Source of the DNA: WTAW01 sp964406575 | GTDB lineage: Bacteria; Acidobacteriota; Aminicenantia; Aminicenantales; Aminicenantaceae | NCBI GenBank assembly: GCA_964406575.1 | Contig: CAYOSH010000019.1 | Location: 1 to 64,000, forward strand | Direction: 5' to 3' | DNA: 64,000 bases | Shown here: positions 1-7,544 of the stretch, piece after piece | Layout of the letters: every line of letters begins with the position of its first letter | Position numbering within the stretch: the stretch's first letter is position 1 | Made by a program: the position numbers and the translations under genes | Notes under the pieces: generated by a model | Databases searched by the model: none | Told to the model about the DNA's origin: nothing | Seen by the model: only the letters and a program-made list of their open reading frames with translations

Positions 1-66
1 ACTCCCACTGACAGGTGTAATTACCAGGAATAAAATGAGGGAGTGGTCTAAAAATTGCCATCTCAA

Positions 67-1968
67 TCAATCCAGCTCAAGTTTATAGGCAATCACTTCG
101 TTTCCGGCAAGAGTTGGAATGACCAGGAGCCTTTTATCCGGGATATATTCAAAGTCGGCCAGGTTGATGGCGGCTTCCTGCGTGTTGAGGATTTCGACCT
201 TCTTCCCGGTCTCTGTAACCCGGAACAATCTGCCGGTCCAATCTCCCATGATAAACCGCCCCTGCCCATCGGGCCTGACACCATCCATGATGGAACCGCT
301 CCCGAGCCGGAGCAGCGTCTGAATACTTTTATCAGAGAAACTCACCGACTTGAAACATCCATCCCTGGATGTTCCGACGATCAGCCTGTCCTTATCTGCA
401 TAAAGCCCATTGGGGTCGAGGATCTGATCGCTCTCCAGCCAGATCTCCATTTTTCCGTTTTTGAACCTGTAGATGACATTTTTCTGGGAGTCGGAGATAT
501 AGATATCTCCAGAGGGATGGACAGCGACATCATTGGCGAAGCCGACATCTTGAATTGGGTACTTTTGCGTAATCGTGGCCGCACTAATATCAATTTCTAC
601 CAAACCCTGTCGATCTGCGGCATAGAGCTTATTTTGGAACACACTTAATCCTGTAGGTCGTGCAAGTCCTGTAACCCATTTATGATCGATGATCTCTCCG
701 TTGAGCGATACCTTTGATATGTAATCCGCCCCAAAATTGGAAATATAAAGTACATCATGGGATGCATCGTAGCAGACAGACTCCGGCATCTGTAACTTGA
801 CCGAGGTTTCCCATTGCTTGATCAAACCTTCATGAGCCTGGATGATGTCTTTCACCGGGGTTCCCAACTGGCACATGAATCCCCATCCGCCGAATGTTTC
901 CGTCACTATCAGGAGCAATTCATTGGACCCCTTTTTTAGGGGAAGGAATACAGAATCATTCAAACCCACAATTCCCTGGAAAAGGGGGTCCCTTTTTTGG
1001 AATGCACTGTTTCCTCTAAAAAGGATCTCTCCATTGAAGAAGATGCTCACTTCATCCGAGTAACCGAAGGTCAGCTTTTTCAGCTCTGGTTTCTCGGAAT
1101 GGATGGTTGTGCGCGCTAGGACACAGTCAGGAGATTGCCCCACTTTCGTGATGAAGCGAGCGATATCCACCAAACCCATAGGGTCGCTTTCCACTTTTTT
1201 CCATTTCATCTCTGGGAGTTCTTGTTTTTCTGGTGTGAGCTCCCTGTTGATCTGCGCAGTTTTAAAGGACTGCGAAATTTCCCAATCAGTGATCATTCCC
1301 GGTGGAGCAGATGTCTCAGGGGGAGGACCGAACACCAGATCGTTATCCTCTCTGAACCGGAAATTGGCAAAGTGGATCTGTCCTGTATTGGGGGCTATCA
1401 ACCCCACCGTCCCCTTAGTCAGCCCGTGTTTGAGGTCGTTGACGACAAGAGCAGGTTTCTCAGCATTATCCAAGTAGACTCGAGCTTGTGTGCCGGAAAC
1501 TTCGAGCTTGACATGGACCCATTGGTTCAAGGGAATTTCGGCAACAGCCGTGAATCCCTCTCCATTGTATAGCTGCCAGCTTGAAAGCCCTTTGGTGACG
1601 GGCGTGTACTGAAGGGCATCGGGAAAGCGGGATTTGTGGGGGCGGATGTAAAACTGCTCGTAATCTCCGGTCATTTTCATCCGGAAGACAATCCCTCCGA
1701 AAGCGCGGGTTCCGTCAAAAGCCATGTCCACTTCGATGACGCCATTCTGGAAATCGACACCTTTCAGAAAGGCAGGGCCTCTGAGGCTTTTTTGTTCGAG
1801 ATGAGTCACGACCGTTGATCCGCGGAGTATCCATTGATCGGATTCGAAATCGATGATATCCTCCTGCGCAACGGCTCCTACAGCCAGTAAAAGAACGATC
1901 AAACCCGGTAGAAGAATTCTCCCCGGTCTGTGTAAACGCTTTTTACAGCCATTCTTTTCCTTAAACAT
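67..1968 (-). CDS. Secreted protein: LamG/DUF1080-like domain plus SMP-30/NHL-type propeller
   Basis: 633 residues. I chose the ATG at 1968 over one 42 bases upstream because AAGGAGAG lies just before it. Residues about 16-34 are a hydrophobic signal peptide ending AVA-Q, so the protein is exported. Residues about 37-205 look like a concanavalin/LamG fold (DUF1080-like). About 260-370 resembles a galactose-binding-like module (FNGEILFRG, then GSNELLLIV). About 390-633 has repeated short strands typical of SMP-30/gluconolactonase or NHL propellers, such as SNFGADYISKV and ISDSQKNVIYRF. Inference: an extracytoplasmic carbohydrate- or lactone-related protein; the substrate is unknown. The stop lies near the window edge, so its downstream neighbour is not visible. 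Domain calls are by eye; secretion is the safest part. Confidence 0.75.
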   Translation of the reverse strand: MFKEKNGCKKRLHRPGRILLPGLIVLLLAVGAVAQEDIIDFESDQWILRGSTVVTHLEQKSLRGPAFLKGVDFQNGVIEVDMAFDGTRAFGGIVFRMKMTGDYEQFYIRPHKSRFPDALQYTPVTKGLSSWQLYNGEGFTAVAEIPLNQWVHVKLEVSGTQARVYLDNAEKPALVVNDLKHGLTKGTVGLIAPNTGQIHFANFRFREDNDLVFGPPPETSAPPGMITDWEISQSFKTAQINRELTPEKQELPEMKWKKVESDPMGLVDIARFITKVGQSPDCVLARTTIHSEKPELKKLTFGYSDEVSIFFNGEILFRGNSAFQKRDPLFQGIVGLNDSVFLPLKKGSNELLLIVTETFGGWGFMCQLGTPVKDIIQAHEGLIKQWETSVKLQMPESVCYDASHDVLYISNFGADYISKVSLNGEIIDHKWVTGLARPTGLSVFQNKLYAADRQGLVEIDISAATITQKYPIQDVGFANDVAVHPSGDIYISDSQKNVIYRFKNGKMEIWLESDQILDPNGLYADKDRLIVGTSRDGCFKSVSFSDKSIQTLLRLGSGSIMDGVRPDGQGRFIMGDWTGRLFRVTETGKKVEILNTQEAAINLADFEYIPDKRLLVIPTLAGNEVIAYKLELD

Positions 1969-2131
1969 ACATCTCTCCTTGAGATAGAATTCACCTCCAT
2001 GTCGTGACATTTTTATTGCAATTTACATGCCACAAAAGGCAGCCTGATATTCAGAGGGAGGAGCAATCCTGGCGAAAAAGAGTGTTCGGATACGTTACAA
2101 GACCTGTGCACTACTGAACAACAAAAGGGGC

Positions 2132-2155
2132 AAAAAGGGGACAGTCCCCTTTTTT
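2132..2155. repeat. Palindromic repeat, family A copy 1
   Basis: Near-perfect palindrome AAAAAGGGGAC-A-GTCCCC followed by six T. It has the shape of a hairpin with a T tail and sits between the gene starting at 1968 and the methyltransferase that ends at 2207. It could terminate the latter, but the same unit recurs across the window, so it is a dispersed repeat first. Confidence 0.8.
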
Positions 2156-2172
2156 CAACATCATTGAACGAT

Positions 2173-2203
2173 GTAGGGTCTGTTCTCCGAGCGGACCGCT
2201 CCC
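2173..2203. repeat. Palindromic repeat, family B copy 1
   Basis: GTAGGGTCTGTTCTCCGAGC followed by GGACCGCTCCC. It is a diverged copy of the 'GTAGGGTCCGTTCCCCGAATGGACCG' type repeat found at several other intergenic places here. It lies directly downstream of the methyltransferase stop. Confidence 0.6.
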
Positions 2204-2206
2204 AAT

Positions 2207-3058
2207 TTATCTTCGGTAGAGAAAGATGGTGTGGTTTTTCCCCCTGAGATCTAACATGGCGACGGCATCGACCTCTTTCTCTTCCCATCCCGGGATCCGG
2301 TAGTTGTGTGTCACCACATATGTTCCCGGCTTAAGCTGTTTCTCGAATTTCGGCCGCAGCAGCTCATTGGATTCGGGCAGCAGGTACAACGCCAAGACTG
2401 TCGCTTCCGAAAGATCTGTCTTGGTGGCATCCTCCAGGCGAAACGTAACGAGCTCTTCTACGCCAGCATCCTGGGCTCCTCTTAAAGATTCTCTGATCCT
2501 CTGAGGATCGATATCGACGCCTACTCCCCTGGCTCCATACTTTTTTGCTGCTGTAATGACAAAACGGCCATCGCCACACCCCAAATCGTAAAGCACATCC
2601 GTTGCATCGACTTCAGCCATTTGCAGCATTTTCTCCACAACCTCCATCGGTGTGGCCAAATAGGGCGCTAAATCTTCAACATCCGATCGGCCGTGGGATC
2701 CTTCATAGAGGTGAACCAGATTATTCTCATCGTACCGAAAAGCGTAGGGTATTCCTGGTTCTAAGTTCCGGGTGATCTCTTGGCCGACACGCTCATATGT
2801 AACATCCAAGTTGACTTTACTTTTGTAGCGCTGCATATCTCCAGGCTTTATCGATTTCTTTTCTGGCTCCTCGAACGAATTGGCCGGCTTAATTTGGTAT
2901 CTTACAGTTCCTTTTGTCACATTTCGAACAGTGATCTCATCACCCGAAAGTCCAGGATGAGTCGTTTCGATGGATTTCCCGCCATCGGTCAGAATGAGGG
3001 CAGCCACCGCTGCTCCCACGATGACAAGGAGAATTCCAATCTCTATTTTGCGTTTCAT
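2207..3058 (-). CDS. Membrane-anchored class I SAM-dependent methyltransferase
   Basis: 283 residues. Residues 7-24 form a single membrane segment, so the protein is probably tethered. Residues about 45-120 are a beta-rich region of unknown role. From about 135 on there is a Rossmann methyltransferase fold: motif I is YDLGCGDGRF at about 157-166 and the acidic end of strand 2 is VGVDID at about 180-186. The methyl acceptor cannot be told. The combination of an exported-looking N-terminal part with a SAM enzyme is odd, because SAM is cytoplasmic. Either the topology is inside-facing with the N-terminal helix as an anchor, or the first 120 residues belong to a fused membrane domain. The start is ATG at 3058. 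Confidence 0.75.
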   Translation of the reverse strand: MKRKIEIGILLVIVGAAVAALILTDGGKSIETTHPGLSGDEITVRNVTKGTVRYQIKPANSFEEPEKKSIKPGDMQRYKSKVNLDVTYERVGQEITRNLEPGIPYAFRYDENNLVHLYEGSHGRSDVEDLAPYLATPMEVVEKMLQMAEVDATDVLYDLGCGDGRFVITAAKKYGARGVGVDIDPQRIRESLRGAQDAGVEELVTFRLEDATKTDLSEATVLALYLLPESNELLRPKFEKQLKPGTYVVTHNYRIPGWEEKEVDAVAMLDLRGKNHTIFLYRR

Positions 3059-3143
3059 GGGACACTATTATGTCATAAACCGAGGGGTAATGTCGCAGCC
3101 AAATTCTTGATGAAGATCATTGTTCCTCTATAGAATTATGTTT

Positions 3144-3467
3144 TCAATCCTCATCATAAGCGGCAATAGCTGCAGGAAGAACCTGTGTCACAGAATGACC
3201 CGCAGGTGCCAATCCCAAAAGGATGGCACTGATGATTTCATCCCGTTTGGCTCCCGCTTTTTTGGCGGCCTGCACATGAAAGGGAATGCCGCTCTCAAGA
3301 CGCAGAACGGCAAGCACAGCAAGGTAGGCCAGTGCACTTGTCTTTTCGTCCAGAGCAGTGGCGGCGGCTAGTCCTTGTACACAATTCATCCAGGCCTGTG
3401 CGTGTTGTGGGGCTTCATTCTGGAAGGCAAAAAAGGCTTTACTGATGAGGGACTTTTGAATACCCAT
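3144..3467 (-). CDS. Carboxymuconolactone-decarboxylase-like (AhpD fold) protein lacking the Cys pair
   Basis: 107 residues. Start at 3467 is set by AAAGGAG eight bases upstream; an in-frame start 33 bases earlier has no such site. The C-terminal half matches the CMD/AhpD pattern: helix, then '..HVQAAKKAGAKRDEI..', then a helix. In AhpD-type members a CxxC sits just before this His and does disulfide or peroxide chemistry. Here that place reads LESGIPFH, with no cysteine. So a peroxidase or thiol role is unlikely; a decarboxylase-like or non-catalytic role is possible. It sits alone, pointing away from the arsenic genes. Confidence 0.7.
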   Translation of the reverse strand: MGIQKSLISKAFFAFQNEAPQHAQAWMNCVQGLAAATALDEKTSALAYLAVLAVLRLESGIPFHVQAAKKAGAKRDEIISAILLGLAPAGHSVTQVLPAAIAAYDED

Positions 3468-3608
3468 GTAAAATCTCCTTTGGACAAATGAATCGATCAT
3501 ATCCAGAATATAAAATCACTCCCTAGTTTTCCAGTTCTTTTCAATGACGCGTCTACACTTCAGAACTACATTGGGCATGGTTTTTGCAGAAAATAGGACA
3601 ATGAACAA

Positions 3609-3653
3609 ACCGGACATTTTCACTTTGCCAAGAACCCGACATTTTCATGTTGC
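3609..3653. repeat. Two 20-bp direct repeats resembling an IS21-type transposon end
   Basis: ACCGGACATTTTCACTTTGC at 3609-3628 and ACCCGACATTTTCATGTTGC at 3634-3653, with a period of 25 bases. Multiple subterminal repeats of the kind 'CCGGACATTTTCA..TTGC' are known from the ends of IS21/IS481-type elements. No transposase is nearby, so this would be a solo end or relic. The assignment rests on memory of such ends and is not certain. Confidence 0.45.
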
Positions 3654-3724
3654 GGGCTCTGTAACGAAAATTGGGGTAAAAGAGAAGCGGCAGCATGTTG
3701 CGTTGACAACTGATTATAAAAGCC

Positions 3725-3751
3725 TTGACAATAGGACACAATTCGTATAAT
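3725..3751 (+). promoter_or_regulatory. Strong sigma70-type promoter for the arsenic methylation genes
   Basis: TTGACA at 3725-3730 and TATAAT at 3746-3751, both perfect consensus hexamers, separated by 15 bases (short; 17 is usual). A second TTGACA lies at 3703-3708. The gene start follows at 3807, which would give a leader of about 50 bases. Confidence 0.6.
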
Positions 3752-3787
3752 CTGATTATTCTGATTTATCTGATTATTATGATTATT
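3752..3787. repeat. Four tandem 9-bp repeats in the leader of the arsM operon
   Basis: CTGATTATT, CTGATTTAT, CTGATTATT, ATGATTATT in exact 9-base register directly after the TATAAT box. They cover the likely transcription start and early leader, so they could be binding sites for a regulator or simply a replication-slippage array. Confidence 0.7.
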
Positions 3788-3806
3788 GACGATGAGGAGA
3801 TTCAGG

Positions 3807-4085
3807 ATGAGTCAAAAAGAAAAATCAAAATTATCATCTGGGGAGGAAAAGAAGAGTTTTTCTTGTTGCAAGGTCGAGGCCATGACTAGCATCGACGAGA
3901 GAGGACAGATGGTCCTTCCCAAAGAGATCAGGGAGAAAGCAAACATCAAACCCGGGGATAAGCTGGCCATTGTCGTTTGGGAGAAAGCAGGGAAAGTTTG
4001 CTGTATCAATCTGCTCAAGGCCGACGAATTTATGGGAATGGTGAAAAATCTTCTCTCCCCTATGATGGAGGACATGTCTGAGTGA
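3807..4085 (+). CDS. AbrB/SpoVT-type DNA-binding protein, 'HgcAB-associated' family
   Basis: 92 residues from ATG 3807, chosen because GAGGAGA precedes it. An SCCKVE cysteine pair lies near residues 19-23, followed by a swapped-hairpin AbrB domain with the typical core ERGQMVLPKEIREKA and KPGDKLAIV. Database annotation uses the name HgcAB-associated protein for this family, which is often next to arsM or mercury-methylation genes. No hgcA or hgcB is present in the window. It is followed after 48 bases by arsM, so the two are almost surely co-transcribed. Likely role: metal(loid)-responsive transcription regulator, with the Cys pair a candidate arsenite or mercury ligand; that is inference. 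Confidence 0.75.
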   Translation: MSQKEKSKLSSGEEKKSFSCCKVEAMTSIDERGQMVLPKEIREKANIKPGDKLAIVVWEKAGKVCCINLLKADEFMGMVKNLLSPMMEDMSE

Positions 4086-4133
4086 GGAAGATGAAAAAAA
4101 CTTCGGAAAGGAAAAAACAGGAGGCTAGAAAGA

Positions 4134-4976
4134 ATGAAAAATGAAAAAATAAAAGAATTCGTCAAGGAAGGATATGCCCAAATAGCCAAAAAAGAAAGCT
4201 CATGCTGTGAGCCGGTAAGCTCATGTTGTGGGAGTCCGAATATGGCGCGCGCCATCAGCCAGAAGATAGGCTACAGTGAAGAGGAGCTCAAATCCATTCC
4301 TGAAGGCGCCAATTTAGGCCTGGGATGTGGCAATCCCATTGCGCTTGCATCACTCAAAAAAGGAGAGACCGTATTGGATCTTGGCGCTGGTGCCGGATTC
4401 GATTGTTTTCTTGCCGCCAATCAGGTTGGCAATGTAGGCAAAGTCATCGGCGTGGATATGACACCCGAAATGATAGAAAAAGCCAGAGAGAATGCCAAAA
4501 AAGGCGATTACACAAACGTGGAATTCAGATTGGGAGAGATTGAAAACCTTCCTGTCAACGATGAATTCGTGGATCTAATTATCTCCAACTGTGTCATCAA
4601 TCTTTCCCCGGACAAAGGCAAAGTCTTTGAAGAGGCTTTCCGCGTACTAAAACCGGGAGGAAGGCTCATGGTCTCAGACATCGTCCTTCTGAAAGAACTT
4701 CCGGATTTTATTAGAAGATCCATCGACGCCTATGTATCTTGTGTTTCGGGAGCGCTTCTAAAGAATGTCTACATCGCAGCCATAAAAAATGCGGGATTTC
4801 AGGCCGTCGAAATCATTGAAGAGAGCCCTTTTCCCATGGACTTCATCCACGCCGATCCGATTTTTGGATCCATCAAAGAATACATCACCGTCTCTACAGA
4901 AGAGATCAAAGATATTGCCAGTTCTGTTGTCAGTATCAAAGTTCGAGCAATCAAACCCGCTCAAAAATCGTCTTGA
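4134..4976 (+). CDS. arsM: Arsenite S-adenosylmethionine methyltransferase
   Basis: 280 residues, normal length for ArsM. AGGAGG precedes the ATG. Motif I is LDLGAGAGFD (81-90) and the acidic strand end is GVDMTPEM (106-113). Family cysteines are visible: C65 in LGLGCGNP, C153 in SNCVINL and C203 in YVSCVSGA, which correspond to the three cysteines that bind As(III) in studied ArsM proteins. There are also CC pairs at 24-25 and 31-32. The enzyme adds methyl groups to arsenite in the cytoplasm, giving mono- to trimethyl arsenic for detoxification. It is second in an operon with the AbrB-like regulator. Confidence 0.93.
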   Translation: MKNEKIKEFVKEGYAQIAKKESSCCEPVSSCCGSPNMARAISQKIGYSEEELKSIPEGANLGLGCGNPIALASLKKGETVLDLGAGAGFDCFLAANQVGNVGKVIGVDMTPEMIEKARENAKKGDYTNVEFRLGEIENLPVNDEFVDLIISNCVINLSPDKGKVFEEAFRVLKPGGRLMVSDIVLLKELPDFIRRSIDAYVSCVSGALLKNVYIAAIKNAGFQAVEIIEESPFPMDFIHADPIFGSIKEYITVSTEEIKDIASSVVSIKVRAIKPAQKSS

Positions 4977-5094
4977 GGAGCCATTGATCAAAAAGCTGAC
5001 TCATGACTGGAATTTCTAACGAGGGTTTTTGACTTTTTAAGACTTGAAACGATGAGACCTCATGGACTATTCCTGAGGTTCTTATAGGCATCGA

Positions 5095-5508
5095 TTAGAA
5101 CTTAACGATCATTCTCCGCAGTTCTTTTTTCAACAACGCAATTTTTTGTTCTGAGTAATCTGCAACGAGTTTCTGTTCACAATCTTTTCTATGATCATTG
5201 ATTTTTCTACGGATTGTGGCTCCATTTTTTGTGAGCATAATATGTTTGCAACGTCTGTCTTCGGAGCAGTCCACTCTGTCAATGTATCTCTTTTTGAAAA
5301 GCTTATCGATCACCCGGCTCCCTCTTGAAACGGACAAATTCATTCGCGCAGAAAATTCCTGACAGGTGATTTTTTCACCCTTATTCAGGCAAAGAAGACC
5401 GTTATGTTCCGCTTCTGACAGATTGAGCATTTTTCGGATTTTCTCTTCACTGGCGAGGCACTCTCTCTTGAGATCTGCAAGAATATCAACCATTTTTTCA
5501 TCATTCAA
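5095..5508 (-). CDS. MarR-family transcriptional regulator with TTG start
   Basis: 137 residues if it starts at the TTG at 5508, which has AAGGAG seven bases upstream; an ATG at 5493 is the alternative. The winged-helix region reads ITCQEFSARMNLSVSRGSRV then IDKLFKKRYIDRV, and the wing is SEDRRCKHIMLTKNG, the usual MarR pattern (D-R-R). Helices at both ends would make the dimer. It is transcribed away from the FmdB-like gene, and the shared spacer holds a strong promoter and a dyad, so autoregulation and control of the neighbour are likely. The ligand is unknown; redox or metal stress fits the neighbourhood. Confidence 0.85.
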   Translation of the reverse strand: MNDEKMVDILADLKRECLASEEKIRKMLNLSEAEHNGLLCLNKGEKITCQEFSARMNLSVSRGSRVIDKLFKKRYIDRVDCSEDRRCKHIMLTKNGATIRRKINDHRKDCEQKLVADYSEQKIALLKKELRRMIVKF

Positions 5509-5519
5509 TAAATTTCTCC

Positions 5520-5549
5520 TTGACAATAGTTGCTACTAACAAATATAAT
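5520..5549 (+). promoter_or_regulatory. Promoter for the FmdB-like gene, with embedded dyad
   Basis: TTGACA (5520-5525) and TATAAT (5544-5549), 18-base spacer. Within the spacer lies TAGTTGCTACTA (5527-5538), whose outer four bases on each side are inverted copies. It is a candidate MarR operator. The -35 box also overlaps the ribosome-binding region of the divergent marR-like gene. Confidence 0.6.
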
Positions 5550-5611
5550 AGAAACTGATTGGACAGTCAAGCCTAATCGAGGGCTGGCACCAATGTGATA
5601 AGGAGTGAAAA

Positions 5612-5827
5612 ATGCCAATTTATTCATACCGTTGCAATAAATGCAAAAATGAATTTGATCTATTGGTGGGTGTGACATCCGACAAAGCCGAACTCAAGTG
5701 CAGCAAATGCGGTTCAACAGATATCGATAAAACGATGAGCACATTCAGTTGCCGCATGGGTTTATCCACCACCCCGAGCAGCTCCGGTAGTGCTTGTTCC
5801 AGCGGAGGATGTTGTCCGACCTGTTGA
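5612..5827 (+). CDS. FmdB-family zinc-ribbon protein
   Basis: 71 residues preceded by AAGGAG. MPIYSYRCNKCKNEF, with CxxC at 8-11 and a second CxxC at 30-33, forms a rubredoxin-like zinc ribbon typical of FmdB/CxxC_CxxC_SSSS proteins. The tail is Ser/Gly-rich and ends CSSGGCCPTC, giving four extra cysteines that could bind another metal. The family is often called putative regulatory protein, but its function is not established. It is divergent from marR and is probably controlled by it. Confidence 0.85.
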   Translation: MPIYSYRCNKCKNEFDLLVGVTSDKAELKCSKCGSTDIDKTMSTFSCRMGLSTTPSSSGSACSSGGCCPTC

Positions 5828-5918
5828 TGATCACAAACAGGTGCACACGAAAACGCTTTTAAGTGCAGCTCCATAAAGACTTAAACGCAATCTCTTTATT
5901 ATTACTTCCTGCATAAAG

Positions 5919-5953
5919 AGGGCGGTTTTTTCTCCCCAAGAAAGAGCCGCCCT
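5919..5953. terminator. Hairpin between convergent FmdB-like and Smr genes
   Basis: AGGGCGG at 5919-5925 pairs with CCGCCCT at 5947-5953; the flanking TTTTTTCT and AGAAAGA extend the stem. It lies six bases downstream of the Smr stop on the minus strand, and T-rich loop-side sequence would help either direction. Probably a bidirectional terminator. Confidence 0.55.
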
Positions 5954-5958
5954 GATCT

Positions 5959-6252
5959 TTAATCATCCTCGACATAAAGAGGACGAAGATCGACCTCTGT
6001 CGCTCCCCAACCGCCCCCTCCGTAATGAGCAGTCCTGAAGGCAATAACATTAGGACCTTTTTCAAGAATGCTGTGAACGATCTTGCGGAGCGTTCCCGTT
6101 CCTTTACCGTGGATGATCCGGATGTGATGAATCCCCTGGCTGCGGCACTCTCTGAGATATTCCGGCACAAGTCCCTTCACATCTTTCGGGCTGAAGGCAT
6201 GAAGATCCAACACTCCGTCAATCGGGATCTTTACTACATCTTCCTTTTCCAT
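5959..6252 (-). CDS. Small Smr-domain protein
   Basis: 97 residues consisting almost wholly of an Smr domain: LDLHAFSPKDV (about 15-25) and the signature HGKGTGTLRK (about 48-57), as in the C-terminal domain of MutS2 and in stand-alone YdaL/SmrA proteins. Smr domains nick or cleave nucleic acid; stand-alone forms have been linked to RNA or ribosome rescue, but the target here is unknown. Start is ATG at 6252 with a weak ribosome-binding site (AAGAAAGAG). No operon partner is evident, since a hairpin separates it from the upstream gene. Confidence 0.85.
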   Translation of the reverse strand: MEKEDVVKIPIDGVLDLHAFSPKDVKGLVPEYLRECRSQGIHHIRIIHGKGTGTLRKIVHSILEKGPNVIAFRTAHYGGGGWGATEVDLRPLYVEDD

Positions 6253-6265
6253 TTGTCTCTTTCTT

Positions 6266-6299
6266 AAGGTTGATTTCTTATCGCAGAAATCAACCTTTT
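6266..6299. terminator. 13-bp perfect hairpin with short T tract
   Basis: AAGGTTGATTTCT (6266-6278), six-base loop, AGAAATCAACCTT (6285-6297), then TT. It separates the small secreted-peptide gene from the Smr gene. On the minus strand it lacks a long T run, so it may act as a weak terminator or mRNA-stabilising stem. Confidence 0.5.
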
Positions 6300-6325
6300 C
6301 CTTGAGTAATGTTCCTTATCGGAAT

Positions 6326-6518
6326 TTATTTCACCAGTTTGTACACAATGGTGATTGCTGTCTTGGCATCGGGCGCAAAATCAGTGTGTCATGTCCCGGT
6401 TCTCAAGCTTTTTAGGAAGATTGACTTTGGGAGCGAACGTTTCGGCTGCTATTGTTGTGAGAATAGTCATGCCCAAAACCACGATAAGCATCGCATATTT
6501 TTTAATCGAGTTTCTCAT
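6326..6518 (-). pseudogene. Small secreted peptide gene, apparently frameshifted
   Basis: ATG at 6518 lies four bases after the stop of the 340-residue gene, and the end of that gene supplies the site AAAGGA, so translation is coupled. The first frame gives 45 residues ending at 6381: MRNSIKKYAMLIVVLG, hydrophobic stretch, AETFAPKVNLPKKLENRDMTH. In the next frame, coding-like sequence goes on (TDFAPDAKTAITIVYKLVK) to a stop at 6326. I read this as a roughly 63-residue secreted protein broken by one base, or a sequencing error. If the short form is real it is a 45-residue exported peptide. No known family recognised. Confidence 0.5.
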
Positions 6519-6521
6519 GGT

Positions 6522-7544
6522 TTATCCTTTCTCTTTGTAATTTGCAGGCACCTGGAAAGCGCTGTCTCCCACATCAGCCGGTGAGAATTCTTTGAGCTCG
6601 GTGTAATAGGTAAAGGTGGGCTCATTTTTGTCTTTGGAACCTTTCTTGATGGCTTTTTTTGCAAACCCACCAAGCATTTTTTTCACATCACCGCTCGTTT
6701 CTTCTTCTTTCGTTTCTTCCTCTTCTCCTCCTTCTCGTATCGAGAAATATTTCCCGTCGATGATGACCGGATATCCCTCGATCTTTTTCATTTCATCGAA
6801 AAAATTGGGCCCTTTGTGCCGCTTCTGTTGGCCATCCTCGCTCATGCTGCCGAGCAATGCCATCCAATTCGTCCCCAAAATCATCTGCTGAAGAGAATCT
6901 GTATCGATTCCCATGCTTTTCATGTAAGCCTTTGTAAACTCCGATTCTTCTTCTCTCGCCCGCTGAAGAGATCCCGAGAGCGGTGTGGTCCAAACGTCTG
7001 TGAGAAGGCGATCCGTTCCTTTTTGGCCGGTCTCGACGTTTTCCCATTCCGTCACCCAATTGATGACATACTCCTCAGAGTTGAAATTATTGATAATCTT
7101 AGATTCTCCGGTTTTATCCACCTTAAACTCCGAGCGGATGATCTTGATTGTGCTTTCGCTCTCCTCCTTTGTTTCCATTTCATTGGATTGTTCAGTCTCT
7201 TCGGATATACGCTCTGATTTTATCCTTTCAATAGGATATAGCTCGTATTCCTTTTTTTTGTGATCCATCTTGGTTACGGTCATGGACCTGAGGTCTATGA
7301 TTTCACCGGTCTCACCTGATTTAAGTAAGAATTTTCCGGAGAGTGAGCCAACAATTCCCTTTCCTTTGAAATTATTCTTTGAATCTGTAAACTTTTTTTC
7401 TGAGGTGATATTTTCGCTCTGTTCAGAAGTGAATTTCCCGAAATCCTTGAAAGAAACCTCTGTTTTCGTTTTTTTCACCACTCCAGCAAAAACTTGGCTG
7501 GTGATCATTAAAGCCACAATGAGAAGAATTGACATCTTTTTCAT
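6522..7544 (-). CDS. Secreted protein of unknown function, highly charged
   Basis: 340 residues with good AAAGGAG before the ATG. Signal peptide MKKMSILLIVALMITSQVFA (1-20). The mature part is rich in Glu, Lys and Ser, contains an acid tract (GGEEEETKEEETS near 270-285) and ends with LKEFSPADVGDSAFQVPANY. The pattern 'LRSMTVTKMDHKKKEYELYP' resembles DUF4412-type exported proteins that read out as protein stability or outer-membrane factors, but I cannot assign a family. It overlaps nothing and is co-transcribed with the small peptide gene four bases downstream. Confidence 0.7.
   Translation of the reverse strand: MKKMSILLIVALMITSQVFAGVVKKTKTEVSFKDFGKFTSEQSENITSEKKFTDSKNNFKGKGIVGSLSGKFLLKSGETGEIIDLRSMTVTKMDHKKKEYELYPIERIKSERISEETEQSNEMETKEESESTIKIIRSEFKVDKTGESKIINNFNSEEYVINWVTEWENVETGQKGTDRLLTDVWTTPLSGSLQRAREEESEFTKAYMKSMGIDTDSLQQMILGTNWMALLGSMSEDGQQKRHKGPNFFDEMKKIEGYPVIIDGKYFSIREGGEEEETKEEETSGDVKKMLGGFAKKAIKKGSKDKNEPTFTYYTELKEFSPADVGDSAFQVPANYKEKG

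Noticed and set aside
2013..2288. Minus-strand open frame of 91 codons
   Set aside because: It reads through the palindromic repeat and overlaps the methyltransferase end; composition is not protein-like.
3752..3787. Short tandem repeats considered as a CRISPR array
   Set aside because: 9-bp units without spacers; no Cas genes.
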